Source: Simplicispira sp. 125
GTDB taxonomy: Bacteria; Pseudomonadota; Gammaproteobacteria; Burkholderiales; Burkholderiaceae_C
Assembly (NCBI RefSeq): GCF_003096555.1
Contig: NZ_QEKM01000001.1
Span: 2,666,001 to 2,730,000, forward strand
Direction of reading: 5' to 3'
DNA: 64,000 bases
Shown: positions 26,246 through 35,155 of the stretch, in pieces
Position numbering within the stretch: position 1 is the stretch's first letter
How the letters are laid out: every line of letters begins with the position of its first letter
Position numbers and translations under genes: made by a program
The notes under the pieces: model-generated
What the model saw: the letters and a program-made list of their open reading frames with translations, nothing else
Database searches by the model: none
What the model was told of the DNA's origin: nothing

Positions 26246-27814
26246 CTACAGCGCCTTGCGCAAAGTGGTTGTGGGTATCTTGAGCGCTTCGCGGTATTTG
26301 GCCACGGTGCGGCGTGCACACTCGATGCCTTGTTCCTTGAGCATGTCTGCCAACTGGTTGTCGGACAGCGGCTTGGCAGGGTTTTCGGCGGCGACGAACT
26401 GCTTGATGAGCGCGCGCACGGCCGTGCTCGACGCATTGCCGCCGGTGTCGGTGCCCAGGCCCGAGCCGAAAAAATACTTGAGCTCGTAAGTGCCCTGCGG
26501 CGTGGCCATGTATTTGGCCGTGGTCACGCGCGAGATGGTGGATTCATGCAGGCCCAGCTCGTCGGCGATATCGCGCAACACCAGCGGCCGCATGGCCAGT
26601 TCGCCATGCACGAAAAAATTTTTCTGCCGCTCGACGATGGCGCGCGAGACACGCAAGATGGTGTCAAAGCGCTGCTGGATGTTCTTGATGAACCAGCGCG
26701 CCTCCTGCAGTCGCTGCTGCAAGGCCTGGTGTCCATCCCCCCCTTTGTGGCCGCGCAGGGCTCCGGCATAGATGTCGTGCACACGCAGGCGCGGCATCAC
26801 ATCGGGGTTGAGCTGCACATTGAACTGCTGGCCACTGCGGCCCACACGGGTCACGAGCACATCGGGAATCACGATGTTGCGCTCCACATCAGCAAAGCGA
26901 CGCCCGGGGCGCGGTTCGAGCCGGGCGATCAGGGCCATGGCGGCGCGCGTGCGCTCTTCGCTGGTGCCACACAGCGCAACGAGGCGGCGCACATCACGGC
27001 GTGCCAGCAACTCCAACGGTTGCCGACAGATGCACAGCGCGTTCTGCACTGTGCTGGGATTTTCAACGCCGTCCTGGAGCAGTGCCTGGAGTTGCAGGGT
27101 GAGGCATTCCGCCAGATTGCGCGCCCCCACACCGGAGGGCTCCAGACTTTGCAGCAGCCGCAGCGCCACGGTGAAGCGGTGCACCAGCTCTTCGATCTGC
27201 TCCAGATCGCTCTCGCCTGCCAGCCCCAGGGCCAGGGATTCCAGGGAATCCTCCAGATAACCGTCGTCGTTCAACGATTCGATCAGGTATTGCAGCGCAG
27301 CCCGGTCCAGTGCCGACAGGCGCAGCGCCAGTGCCTGTCGGTGCAGAAATGCCGTGAGCGACTCATGGCCATGCGCCAAATCGGCAGCGTCGGCTTCGCT
27401 GTCGCCATCGCTGCTGCCGTTGTTGCGCGCAGGGGCGTCGCCCCCCCATTCGCCATCGTCTGCGGCCATCTCCGTGGTGCCGTCGCCGCCCCAGTCGGGT
27501 TCATCGGAGGCACCCACAGAATCCGCATCATTTCTGCCTTCAAGGCTTGATGTACTTACGCCATCAGCTCCTGAATAAATAGCAACCTCAGCCGCCGCAT
27601 CGTCCCCTTGTGCAGGTACGTCGGACTGGGCCAGACCGAACTCCTCGCGCGGCGCATCTTCCGTATTGCGTTCGAGGAAAGGGTTTTCATCGAGCATCTG
27701 CTCGATTTCCTGCGACAGCTCTTGCGTGGAAAGTTGCAGCAGGCGGATGGATTGCTGCAGCTGCGGCGTCAGTGCCAGATGCTGCGAAACGCGCAGTGAG
27801 AGACCGGGCTTCAT
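26246..27814 (-). CDS. rpoN: RNA polymerase sigma-54 factor RpoN
   Basis: This 522-residue alternative sigma factor recognises -24/-12 promoters and needs AAA+ activators. Region I is the Gln/Leu-rich MKPGLSLRVSQHLALTPQLQ. An acidic variable region II spans about 50-175. The core-binding domain follows, and the C-terminus carries the RpoN box ARRTVAKYR. Start ATG 27814 matches the conserved N-terminus; the longer frame would translate the repeats upstream. Region II contains residues encoded by a copy of the interspersed palindrome (about 76-93). It lies downstream of lptA-lptB in the usual order. No hpf gene follows; an M20 gene does. Confidence 0.97.
   Translation of the reverse strand: MKPGLSLRVSQHLALTPQLQQSIRLLQLSTQELSQEIEQMLDENPFLERNTEDAPREEFGLAQSDVPAQGDDAAAEVAIYSGADGVSTSSLEGRNDADSVGASDEPDWGGDGTTEMAADDGEWGGDAPARNNGSSDGDSEADAADLAHGHESLTAFLHRQALALRLSALDRAALQYLIESLNDDGYLEDSLESLALGLAGESDLEQIEELVHRFTVALRLLQSLEPSGVGARNLAECLTLQLQALLQDGVENPSTVQNALCICRQPLELLARRDVRRLVALCGTSEERTRAAMALIARLEPRPGRRFADVERNIVIPDVLVTRVGRSGQQFNVQLNPDVMPRLRVHDIYAGALRGHKGGDGHQALQQRLQEARWFIKNIQQRFDTILRVSRAIVERQKNFFVHGELAMRPLVLRDIADELGLHESTISRVTTAKYMATPQGTYELKYFFGSGLGTDTGGNASSTAVRALIKQFVAAENPAKPLSDNQLADMLKEQGIECARRTVAKYREALKIPTTTLRKAL
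27535..27585 (-). repeat. Interspersed palindrome inside rpoN
   Basis: On the minus strand the stretch begins GCTATTTATTC and contains GAGCT, a degenerate GGCGT/AAGCCT core and an AGGC block, aligning with the intergenic copy at 48444-48502 over the left half. It is in frame with rpoN and encodes part of the acidic variable region (VAIYSGADGVSTSSLEG). It is more degenerate than the other copies. Confidence 0.65.
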
Positions 27815-27842
27815 GAGAGCACTTTCACCCGGGCCGGCAATG

Positions 27843-28095
27843 GTTTTGCCGCCGGGTCGCCCCAAGGCAAAACGCGACCCCCTTGGGGGGCAGCGACCAC
27901 ACAAAGTGAGGGAGCGTGGGGGCTATGTTTTGCCGCCGGGCCGCCCCCAAGGCAAAACGCGACCCCCTTGGGGGGCAGCGACCACACGAAGTGAGGGAGC
28001 GTGGGGGCTATGTTTTGCCGCCGGGCCGCCCCAAGGCAAAAAGCGGCCCCCTTGGGGGGCAGCGACCACACGAAGTGAGGGAGCGTGGGGGCCAC
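27843..28095. repeat. Triple tandem array of an 84-85 bp GC-rich unit
   Basis: Three near-identical units (27843-27926, 27927-28011, 28012-28095) fill the lptB-rpoN gap. Each contains TTTTGCCGCCGGG, CGCCCCAAGGC, CCCCCTTGGGGGGCAGCG and GAAGTGAGGGAGCGTGGGGG. CGCCCCAAGG and CCTTGGGGGG can pair into a hairpin. The same unit occurs once, inverted, at 9007-9095. Differences between copies are a few substitutions and one inserted C. Confidence 0.93.
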
Positions 28096-28097
28096 AC

Positions 28098-28880
28098 TCA
28101 CATCCGGAAATGCTCGCCCAGGTACACGCGGCGCACCTCGGCGTTGTCCACGATTTCAGACGGCGTGCCCTGGGCCAGCACATTCCCGTCGCTGATGATG
28201 AAGGCGTGGTCGCAGATCCCCAGCGTTTCACGCACGTTGTGGTCGGTGATGAGCACGCCAATGCCGCGCTCCTTGAGGAAACCAATGATGCGCTGGATCT
28301 CGATCACGGCGATGGGATCAATGCCGGCAAAGGGTTCATCGAGCAGGATGAACCGTGGCTGTGTCGCCAGCGCGCGGGCGATCTCGACGCGGCGGCGCTC
28401 GCCACCCGACAGAGCCAGCGCGGGAGAATCGCGCAAATGGTCCACGCGCAGCTCCTGCAGCAACGCGGTGAGACGCTCTTCGATCACGGCTGCAGGCAGC
28501 GGTTGGCCCTGGTCATCGCGCTGCAGTTCGAGCACGGCGCGCACGTTTTCCTGCACCGTGAGCTTGCGAAAGATGGAGGCCTCTTGCGGCAGATACGACA
28601 GCCCCAGGCGCGAGCGCCGGTGGATGGGCATGTGCGCCACCGACTGGCCGTCGATGCGGATATCGCCCCCATCGCTGCGCACCAGCCCGACGATCATGTA
28701 AAACGATGTGGTCTTGCCCGCGCCATTGGGCCCCAGCAGGCCGACCACTTCGCCTTTTTGCACTTCCAGCGAAACGTCTTTGACCACCTTGCGGCTGCCA
28801 TAAGACTTGGCCAGGTGCAGCACTTCCAGGCGGCTCGTTGGCGCGGCTTGCGCGCCCGCAGGCATCGATGGGGCGCTCAC
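28098..28880 (-). CDS. lptB: LPS export ABC transporter ATPase LptB
   Basis: This 260-residue cytoplasmic ATPase powers LPS extraction by LptFG. It has Walker [18 protein letters not shown], signature [16 protein letters not shown], Walker [14 protein letters not shown] and [11 protein letters not shown]. The first 17 residues ([17 protein letters not shown]) are an extension ahead of the usual LptB start. Its ATG overlaps the lptA stop (ATGA), giving tight coupling. The triple tandem repeat follows before rpoN. Confidence 0.97.
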   Translation of the reverse strand: MSAPSMPAGAQAAPTSRLEVLHLAKSYGSRKVVKDVSLEVQKGEVVGLLGPNGAGKTTSFYMIVGLVRSDGGDIRIDGQSVAHMPIHRRSRLGLSYLPQEASIFRKLTVQENVRAVLELQRDDQGQPLPAAVIEERLTALLQELRVDHLRDSPALALSGGERRRVEIARALATQPRFILLDEPFAGIDPIAVIEIQRIIGFLKERGIGVLITDHNVRETLGICDHAFIISDGNVLAQGTPSEIVDNAEVRRVYLGEHFRM

Positions 28881-29599
28881 TTGGCACCACCGCCAAGCGT
28901 GGTGCTGGAACGCAAGCCCGGCGCCGAAGCTGCAGCCGCTGGCGCCGCGGCCGTGTCAGGCACGACCTCCTTGGGCGACAGCACGGCCCGCACGCGGCCA
29001 CCACTGGCCGGGTTATCACCGGTTGTTTTCTGTCCGTCCACGGTGAACACATCGGTCTGGTTGTTGTAGACGATCACGGCACCCGTGATGGCGTCGTTGA
29101 CCACAGCACCCCGCAGGCGGCGCAGCTCGGCATTGCGCACAAAGCGCACCGTGTCGCTGCGCCCGTCGTACTCGATCACTTCGCCCTCGCCTTCGATGAA
29201 CTCTTCGGGAGCACCTGGCGCTCCATCGCGCCGCTGGCGGAAGAACGCCCGGCGCCCGGCGTCGGCTGTGACCACGCCGGCTTGGTACCCATCGGCATCT
29301 TGCCGCACTTCGAGGCGGGCGCCGCGCAGAACGATGCTGCCCTTGGTCATCACGACACGGCCGGTAAAGACGCTGGTTTGCTTAAGGTCGTCGTGGCGCA
29401 GCGCATCGGCCTCGATGTTCATGGGCTTGCTCCGGTCGGCCTTTTCTGCCTGCGCCCCGCCCACCCCAGCCAGCAGGGCCAGAGACGCCAGGGCAGGCAC
29501 CCAGCGGCGCAGGAGGCAGCCTGCCTGCCGCGCTTGCACGTGCCTTGCTCGCGCGCCCGGACTGCGGTCGCCCGGAGGAATCGAAGAATGAATGTCCAT
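28877..29599 (-). CDS. lptA: LPS transport periplasmic protein LptA
   Basis: This 240-residue periplasmic bridge protein (OstA/LptA beta-jellyroll) carries LPS from LptC to LptDE. The domain starts [23 protein letters not shown] at about residue 60; [13 protein letters not shown] and [20 protein letters not shown] follow. Start ATG 29599 precedes a signal-like segment ([23 protein letters not shown]). The C-terminal tail is Ala/Pro-rich and longer than in E. coli. No lptC or kdsC lies immediately upstream; a dsbA terminator does, so lptA probably has its own promoter here. Confidence 0.93.
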   Translation of the reverse strand: MDIHSSIPPGDRSPGARARHVQARQAGCLLRRWVPALASLALLAGVGGAQAEKADRSKPMNIEADALRHDDLKQTSVFTGRVVMTKGSIVLRGARLEVRQDADGYQAGVVTADAGRRAFFRQRRDGAPGAPEEFIEGEGEVIEYDGRSDTVRFVRNAELRRLRGAVVNDAITGAVIVYNNQTDVFTVDGQKTTGDNPASGGRVRAVLSPKEVVPDTAAAPAAAASAPGLRSSTTLGGGAK

Positions 29600-29705
29600 G
29601 CGGCTTTCCAGAGAAGCATACCCTTCCAGGGCACGCGAAATGTGCAGGGCACGAATCTTGCAAGCATTGTAGCCCTGACACTGTTGCGTCATAAACCCGG
29701 GGCGT

Positions 29706-29730
29706 AAAAAAGCCCGCCAGGGGCGGGCTT
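29706..29730 (-). terminator. Rho-independent terminator after dsbA
   Basis: Read on the minus strand, AAGCCCGCC and GGCGGGCTT pair around a short loop and are followed directly by T6. It closes the argS-SPOR-dsbA run and separates it from lptA. Confidence 0.9.
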
Positions 29731-29770
29731 GTGGCACGCAAAGGCCTGCGCACTGTGCAAGCGACGCTGT

Positions 29771-30436
29771 CTAGCCCTTGGAACCTGCGCCCTTTTGCAC
29801 CACGCCTGCAAGGTATTCCACTACCTGCAGCACGCCCGAAAGGCTGCCGGCCATGGTGCCGTCGGTGTAGAACCGCCCGGCCACACCCATGGAGGGGACA
29901 CCCTCGACGCCATAGGCCTCCTGCAACTGTGCAGCGCGGCGCACCTGGCTCGCCACGTTGAAGGAGCCATACATCTCCTTGAACTTTGCGATGTCGATGC
30001 CGGGCTGCTTGCCCATCCACTCCAGGATGGCATCTTCCTTCGCGAGGTTCACTTTCTCCACATGGATGGCACGGAACACGCGGGCGTGCAACTCACCCAC
30101 CTTGCCCATGCCTTCGAGAGCGTAGTACAGCTTTTGCTGGGCTTCAAAGCTCTTGTTGAAAGCGACAGGAACACGGCGCACGGCCAAATTTTTCGCCTGC
30201 GCAGACTTCGTCCAAGCCTCCAGGGTGGGCTCAAAGGCATTGCAATGGCCGCAGTTGTACCAAAAGAACTCGATCACCTCGACCTTGCCGGCAGGCGCAT
30301 CGGTGGCTACCGGCTTACCCAGCTTGGCGTAATCTTTACCCTCCTTGGGCTGCGCGCCCTGGGCCAGCGCAGACAGTGGCAAGGCCGAAGCCACCAGGGC
30401 CGTGGCAGTGGTCAGGGAAAACACACGTCGTTTCAT
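29771..30436 (-). CDS. dsbA: Thiol:disulfide interchange protein DsbA
   Basis: This 221-residue periplasmic oxidase has a clear signal peptide (MKRRVFSLTTATALVASALP, cut near LSALAQ). The active site reads FFWYNCGHCNAFEP, a CGHC motif instead of the CPHC of E. coli DsbA. The cis-proline loop reads GVEGVPSMGVAG. It introduces disulfides into exported proteins. The CGHC motif, as in eukaryotic PDI, may alter redox potential; that is inference. It lies 50 bases downstream of a SPOR gene. Confidence 0.93.
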   Translation of the reverse strand: MKRRVFSLTTATALVASALPLSALAQGAQPKEGKDYAKLGKPVATDAPAGKVEVIEFFWYNCGHCNAFEPTLEAWTKSAQAKNLAVRRVPVAFNKSFEAQQKLYYALEGMGKVGELHARVFRAIHVEKVNLAKEDAILEWMGKQPGIDIAKFKEMYGSFNVASQVRRAAQLQEAYGVEGVPSMGVAGRFYTDGTMAGSLSGVLQVVEYLAGVVQKGAGSKG

Positions 30437-30486
30437 TCAATCACTCCTTGTTCTTGGGGTATCTGAGCAGCGGTCTGAGGCAAAGT

Positions 30487-31113
30487 TCAGCGCTGTACGC
30501 GCACCAGGGCGGCCTCAACGCCGGCCCCGGCCAATTTTTCCTTGAGCTGGTCGGCATCATCCCGCTTGACGAACGGGCCCACGCGCACCCGGAAGACATT
30601 GCGGCCGTTCTGCTCGCGCTCGCTCACACGCGCCTCCCAGCCCAGCATGGCGAGTTTGGCACGCTGCGCATCGGCATCCTGCTGGGTGCGGAAGGCACCA
30701 GCTTGCACGAAGTAGTCAAACGGGTCCACATTGCCCGCCGCCGCCGCCTTGGCAACCGCCAGGTCACCCAGTGGGTCGGCACCCGGCTTGCTCTCCGCCT
30801 TGCTGGCTGCCGCCTTGGCAGGCACCGCTGCCGCACGCGCATCGGCAGAAGCCGCAGCGTTGGGTGCAGATGCCACGGGCGCTGGCACTACGGCACGGGT
30901 TGGGTTCTTTCCGTACAGCGGAGAATTGGGGTCCCAGTTCTTGTTTTTTTGTGCTTCGGCAGCGTCCTGGTCCACGCCACGGGTACTGCCCTTGTTCAGA
31001 AAGGGCACGGGCACCTTGGTCACATAAACCGCCACGGCAAGCGCCACGCCCAAGCCCACGACCAGGCCAAGGATGAAGCCGACAATGGTGCCGCCCTGTT
31101 GTTGTTTTTTCAT
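30487..31113 (-). CDS. SPOR-domain membrane protein
   Basis: This 208-residue protein has a short cytoplasmic N-terminus, one transmembrane helix (about 10-32, VGFILGLVVGLGVALAVAVY), an Ala/Lys-rich periplasmic linker and a C-terminal SPOR domain (about 130-205, DYFVQAGAFRTQQDADAQ to VRVGPFVKRDDADQLKEKL). SPOR domains bind denuded peptidoglycan at division sites, and the layout resembles FtsN-like proteins. It lies between argS and dsbA, all on the minus strand. Confidence 0.93.
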   Translation of the reverse strand: MKKQQQGGTIVGFILGLVVGLGVALAVAVYVTKVPVPFLNKGSTRGVDQDAAEAQKNKNWDPNSPLYGKNPTRAVVPAPVASAPNAAASADARAAAVPAKAAASKAESKPGADPLGDLAVAKAAAAGNVDPFDYFVQAGAFRTQQDADAQRAKLAMLGWEARVSEREQNGRNVFRVRVGPFVKRDDADQLKEKLAGAGVEAALVRVQR

Positions 31114-31127
31114 AAGTCAGTTACCGC

Positions 31128-32825
31128 TCACATTCTGCGGGGGGCCGATACGCCCAACACCGCCAGCCCATTGTGCAATACCTGCGCCGTGGCTGCGACC
31201 AAGGCCAAGCGTGCCCGCTTGACGGCCTCATCGTCCACCAGGATGCGCTCGGCATCGTAATAGCTGTGGTAGCTCGCGGCCAGGTCGCGCAGGTAGAAGG
31301 TCACGTCGTGCGGCGCCTCGCCCGCGGTGGCTGCGGTGAGCATCTCGGGGTATTTGGCCAGTTGCAGCATCAGCGCCTGGGCCTGCGGGCCGTCCAGTGG
31401 CGAGAGGTCCACGCCCGCCAACGTCGCGACGTCGCCGCCCCAACCTGCCAGCACCGAGCAGATGCGCGCATGGGCGTACTGCACGTAGTACACGGGGTTG
31501 TCGTTGTTCTGGGCCACCGCCAAGTCCACATCAAAGGTGTACTCGGTGTCGGGCTTGCGGCTGAGCAGAAAGAAACGCACGGCATCCTTGCTGGTCCACT
31601 CGATCAGGTCGCGCAGCGTGACGTAGCTGCCCGCGCGCTTGCTGATCTTGACCTCTTCGCCGCCCTTGACCACGCGCACCATGGTGTGCAGCACGTAGTC
31701 GGGGTAGCCCTGCGGGATACCCACATCGGCCGCCTGCAGGCCCGCGCGCACACGGGCAATGGTGCCGTGGTGGTCGGTACCCTGGATGTTGACAACCTTG
31801 GTAAAGCCGCGCTCCCACTTGGCGATGTGGTAGGCCACATCGGGCACGAAGTAGGTGTAGGTGCCGTCCTGCTTGCGCATGACGCGGTCCTTGTCGTCGC
31901 CGTAGTCGGTGCTCTTGAGCCACAGCGCGCCGTCCTGCTCGTAGGTCTTGCCGTTGGCGACGAGCTTGTTCACCGTGGCCTCGACGCGGCCACTGGTGTA
32001 CAGGCTCGACTCGAGGTAGTACTCGTCGAATTTCAGGTTGAAGGCCTGCAAGTCCTTGTCCTGCTCGTTGCGCAGGTAGGCCACGGCAAACTGGCGAATC
32101 GACTCCACATCATCCACATCACCACTGGCGGTGAAGGTGCGGTCGTCGGCCTTGACGGTTTTCTTGGCCAGAAAGTCGGCGGCGATGTCGGCAATGTAGT
32201 CGCCGTTGTAGAACGCCTTGCTTGCGGGATTCTCTGGGTCGATAGGCCAGCAGTCATCACCGGGCTTGAAGCCTTTGGCGCGCAACTGGGTGCTGTGGGT
32301 CAGCGTCTGGATCTGCACGCCCGCGTCGTTGTAATAGAACTCGCGGTGCACCTTCCAGCCCTGGGTGGCAAACAGGTTGCAGATCGCATCGCCCAGCGCG
32401 GCCTGGCGGCCATGGCCCACATGCAGCGGGCCCGTGGGGTTGGCCGAGACGAATTCCACCAGCACCTGCTGGCCATTGCCAGCCTGATGGCCAAAACGCT
32501 CGCCAGCGGCCAGCACCTCGCGCACCACCTCTTGCTTGGCAGCGGGCTGGAGACGGATGTTCAGAAAACCCGGCCCGGCGATTTCAATGGCCTGGACCCA
32601 GCGCGCAAAAGCAGGCGTGGCTTCCAGCGCCGCCTTGAGTTGTTCGCCTAAAGCACGCGGGTTGAGTTTGAGCGGCTTGGCCAGCTGCATGGCGGCGGTG
32701 CAGGCAAAGTCACCATGGGCCGCCACCTTGGGCGACTCAAAAGCGGCCCGGGCACCGGCACCGGGAGAAAGTTGGTCCAGCTCAGCCGCCAAGGCGGCCA
32801 GCAATTCATTTTTGGCAGAAAGCAT
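31128..32825 (-). CDS. argS: Arginyl-tRNA synthetase
   Basis: This 565-residue class I synthetase charges tRNA-Arg. The HIGH-type motif is [12 protein letters not shown] near residue 130, and the KMSKS-type loop is degenerate (KISKRAG), as is usual for ArgS. The N-terminal Add-1-like domain precedes it, and the C-terminal anticodon-binding helical domain ends [17 protein letters not shown]. Start ATG 32825 ([13 protein letters not shown]); a TTG one codon earlier is in frame. Confidence 0.97.
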   Translation of the reverse strand: MLSAKNELLAALAAELDQLSPGAGARAAFESPKVAAHGDFACTAAMQLAKPLKLNPRALGEQLKAALEATPAFARWVQAIEIAGPGFLNIRLQPAAKQEVVREVLAAGERFGHQAGNGQQVLVEFVSANPTGPLHVGHGRQAALGDAICNLFATQGWKVHREFYYNDAGVQIQTLTHSTQLRAKGFKPGDDCWPIDPENPASKAFYNGDYIADIAADFLAKKTVKADDRTFTASGDVDDVESIRQFAVAYLRNEQDKDLQAFNLKFDEYYLESSLYTSGRVEATVNKLVANGKTYEQDGALWLKSTDYGDDKDRVMRKQDGTYTYFVPDVAYHIAKWERGFTKVVNIQGTDHHGTIARVRAGLQAADVGIPQGYPDYVLHTMVRVVKGGEEVKISKRAGSYVTLRDLIEWTSKDAVRFFLLSRKPDTEYTFDVDLAVAQNNDNPVYYVQYAHARICSVLAGWGGDVATLAGVDLSPLDGPQAQALMLQLAKYPEMLTAATAGEAPHDVTFYLRDLAASYHSYYDAERILVDDEAVKRARLALVAATAQVLHNGLAVLGVSAPRRM

Positions 32826-32946
32826 CAACCGATTTTACGGGGCCGTGGCCGAGCCGCCACGCAGTGGGTCATCCCCGTTGTAGCGTGGCCCGTTGTGTGA
32901 TGGAATTCCGCAGGGGTTTCCCCTTCCATTTTTTACTGGAGTCACC

Positions 32947-33237
32947 ATGAAACAGCTTCTTTCCCTGGCCGCACTGGGTATGGCACTGGCATTGGGCAGC
33001 GCCCATGCCGCTGAAGAGAAAGCGCCGACCAAGCAGCAAACCAAGATGGCCACCTGCAACAAGGAAGCTACGGGCATGAAGGGCGATGAGCGCAAGGCTT
33101 TCATGAAGAACTGCCTGAGCAACAAACCCGAAGCAGCGGCAACCCAACAGACCAAAATGAAAACCTGCAACGCCGAAGCCGCAGGCAAAAAGGGTGACGA
33201 GCGCAAGGCTTTCATGAGCGAGTGCCTCAAGAAATAA
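32947..33237 (+). CDS. PsiF-repeat periplasmic protein
   Basis: This 96-residue protein has a signal peptide (MKQLLSLAALGMALALGSAHA) and two PsiF repeats, each with a CN.EA.GMKGDERKAFM..CL-type pattern (Cys pairs near 37/55 and 74/92). Start ATG 32947 has CTGGAG upstream. PsiF was first described as phosphate-starvation inducible in E. coli; the molecular role is unknown. It is followed by a terminator. Confidence 0.9.
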   Translation: MKQLLSLAALGMALALGSAHAAEEKAPTKQQTKMATCNKEATGMKGDERKAFMKNCLSNKPEAAATQQTKMKTCNAEAAGKKGDERKAFMSECLKK

Positions 33238-33261
33238 GCGCTACGCTCCCCCACTACCACA

Positions 33262-33299
33262 CCCCCGCAGGCCTGGCCTGGCGGGGGTTTTGTCTTTTT
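33262..33299 (+). terminator. Rho-independent terminator after the PsiF gene
   Basis: The arms CCCCCGC (33262-33268) and GCGGGGG (33281-33287) enclose AGGCCTGGCCTG and are followed by TTTTGTCTTTTT. The T-rich tail ends at the stop of the convergent DUF2214 gene. Confidence 0.88.
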
Positions 33300-33757
33300 C
33301 AGCCCCGGGTGCCCACACCCCGCGCCAGGAAGGCCGCCGCCAGCAACAGCAAGCCCAGCAGGTGCGTCTCGATCATGATCCAGCGGCGCGCAGCACGCAC
33401 TTCGTCCTCGGGCGGCAAGGCCCCCGTGGCCTCTAGCGTGCGGCGCCAGCGCCTAAACGACAGCGTGGGCCGCAGCGACATCAGCCACATGGCGGCAAAC
33501 AGCCCCAGCTTGGCATGCAACAGCGGCTGGCTCCAGTACCAGCCCACGCCTTTCATGCCCCACCAGGTGCGCGCCAGGCCTGCCAGCAAAACGCAGGCGG
33601 CCGCCACCATATAGATCAGGTCCAACCGCACCAGGCGGTGCACCACGGCGGGGTTCATCCATTCCATGCGGCACAGCGCTGCTTCGCTGGCCATGAAGAC
33701 CACCATGGTCATGATGGCCACCAGATGGAAAAAAGCGAGCAAGGCTTCCAGGGTCAT
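33299..33757 (-). CDS. DUF2214 family inner-membrane protein
   Basis: This 152-residue protein has four hydrophobic helices: MTLEALLAFFHLVAIMTMVV, IYMVAAACVLLAGLARTWWG, HAKLGLFAAMWLMSL and HLLGLLLLAAAFLARG. The order and the conserved SEAALCRMEW and WYWSQPLLHAKL stretches match DUF2214. Function is unknown; CopD-like membrane proteins are distant look-alikes. Start ATG 33757 overlaps the LysR stop (ATGA). Confidence 0.85.
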   Translation of the reverse strand: MTLEALLAFFHLVAIMTMVVFMASEAALCRMEWMNPAVVHRLVRLDLIYMVAAACVLLAGLARTWWGMKGVGWYWSQPLLHAKLGLFAAMWLMSLRPTLSFRRWRRTLEATGALPPEDEVRAARRWIMIETHLLGLLLLAAAFLARGVGTRG

Positions 33758-34686
33758 GCGGGGGCTCCGGTTTTCCAGAATTGGGGTTGTTCGTAGTGGT
33801 GCTTGAGGTGGTCGATCCACAGCCGCACGCGCAGTGGCAGGTGCTTGCGCTGTGGAAACAGCACAAAAATACCGTTGGGCGGCGCGGCATAGTCTTCCAG
33901 TACGGCCACCAGTTGGCCAGAGGCAACTTCGCTCTCGACCTCCCAGGTGCTGCGCCAGGCAATGCCATGGCCTGCCAGGCACCAGTCGTACAGCACCTGG
34001 CCGTCCGAGCAGTCCAGCGGCCCGCCCGGCTTGAGGTGTACCACCTCACTGCTGCCATCTTCGCCCGGCATGCGAAAGGCCCAACCGCGCGTTTGCGAGG
34101 CTTCACTCGACAACGTGAGGCAGTCGTGCTGGGCCAGTTCGGTGGGGTGCTGGGGCGTACCACGGCGCTCCAGATAGCCCGGCGTGGCGACGCACAGGCG
34201 CCGGTTATCGGCGATGCGCACGCTCACCAGCGAGGAGTCGGGCAGGTCGCCCACGCGCACGGCGCAGTCAAAGCCCTCGCCCGCCAGGTCGACCACGCGG
34301 TCGCTGAGGTTCAGCGAGATGGTGACATCCGGGTGCAGCGCCCGAAAGCGCGGTACGAGCGGCGCCACATGGCGGCGGCCAAAGCCGGCCGGCGCGGTGA
34401 CACGCAAATGTCCGCTGGCCTTGACGCCACCGGCCGACACGCTGGCCTCGGCATTGGCCACATCGGACAGCAGGCGCTGGCAGTCCTCCAAGAAAGCACT
34501 GCCCTCGTGCGTGAGGCTGATGCGCCGCGTAGTGCGCACCAGCAACTTCACGCCCAGATGCTCCTCCAGCGCATCCAGCCGACGGCCCATGATGGCCGGC
34601 GCCACGCCTTCGGCACGCGCTGCGGCCGTGAGGCTGCCGCGCGTAGCGACCGATACAAAGGACTCGAAGGCCTTGAGTTTGTCCAT
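33754..34686 (-). CDS. LysR-family transcriptional regulator
   Basis: This 310-residue regulator has the N-terminal winged HTH (SFVSVATRGSLTAAARAEGV, RRLDALEEHLGVKLLVRTTR) and a two-subdomain periplasmic-binding-like effector domain, of the AaeR/CrgA-like subgroup by its GHLRVTAPAGFGRRHVAP stretch. ATG 34686 is used; TTG 34695 is also in frame. Its stop overlaps the DUF2214 start, so both are probably cotranscribed and the membrane protein may be a target. The effector is unknown. Confidence 0.93.
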   Translation of the reverse strand: MDKLKAFESFVSVATRGSLTAAARAEGVAPAIMGRRLDALEEHLGVKLLVRTTRRISLTHEGSAFLEDCQRLLSDVANAEASVSAGGVKASGHLRVTAPAGFGRRHVAPLVPRFRALHPDVTISLNLSDRVVDLAGEGFDCAVRVGDLPDSSLVSVRIADNRRLCVATPGYLERRGTPQHPTELAQHDCLTLSSEASQTRGWAFRMPGEDGSSEVVHLKPGGPLDCSDGQVLYDWCLAGHGIAWRSTWEVESEVASGQLVAVLEDYAAPPNGIFVLFPQRKHLPLRVRLWIDHLKHHYEQPQFWKTGAPA

Positions 34687-34756
34687 GGGCGCCAATTATG
34701 GAGACAAACCCCCAGAACGAATCATGCGCACATCATGTGCAAGGCTTAAGAGATAT

Positions 34757-34815
34757 GGCTCAAATTAGCCTCTAGCGCTTATTCAATAAGCGCTAACAGC
34801 TATGTATTCAATAGC
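34757..34815 (-). repeat. Interspersed palindrome (intergenic copy)
   Basis: The core TAGCGCTTAT (34773-34782) and ATAAGCGCTA (34786-34795) is a perfect 10-bp stem with a three-base loop, the best-preserved stem of the family. ATAGCT and GGCTA blocks flank it in the minus-strand reading. It lies upstream of the LysR gene. Confidence 0.9.
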
Positions 34816-34841
34816 ATTCGCGGCTGTGACTTCAGAAACGC

Positions 34842-35018
34842 CTAGTGTCCTGAGTGAAAAGTTGGTTGGAAAAATAAAGATACCGAAATCGTCGTCAGGC
34901 AAAGCGCAAACCACAGCATGGCGGTATCGGCGTCTGCCAGCTCCACCGCAATGGATTCGGCAAAGCCAATGCCCACAAAACTGCCCATCGCCACGGCATC
35001 TCCAGCCTGTACGGACAC
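34842..35018 (-). pseudogene. Short membrane-protein-like reading frame, probable gene remnant
   Basis: From GTG 35018 a 58-codon frame reads VSVQAGDAVAMGSFVGIGFA and continues through an acidic stretch to a hydrophobic segment (TAMLWFALCLTTISVSLFF) before TAG at 34842-34844. It has protein-like composition with one likely transmembrane helix, but a stop codon lies just upstream of the start and no ribosome-binding site is evident. It may be the 3' remnant of a transporter gene. The rest of 34816-35155 shows nothing else I can support beyond the malate synthase upstream region. Confidence 0.35.
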
Positions 35019-35155
35019 ATTCCACTCTTACCAATAAGTCACTAGTTTTGAGCTTTTTTGGTTATTTATGCCTATTCATATTTGCAATACAGTGTTGATA
35101 TGGCCCTTGCCTCGCGCGGGCCGCTGTTTTCATTTCTTTCAAGAAGGCTTTCTCC

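Noticed and set aside
27815..27904. N-terminal extension of RpoN reading into the tandem repeats
   Set aside because: The conserved sigma-54 N-terminus begins at 27814, and the extension only translates repeat sequence.
27843..28095. CRISPR array
   Set aside because: The 84-85 bp units are contiguous with no unique spacers and no cas genes nearby.
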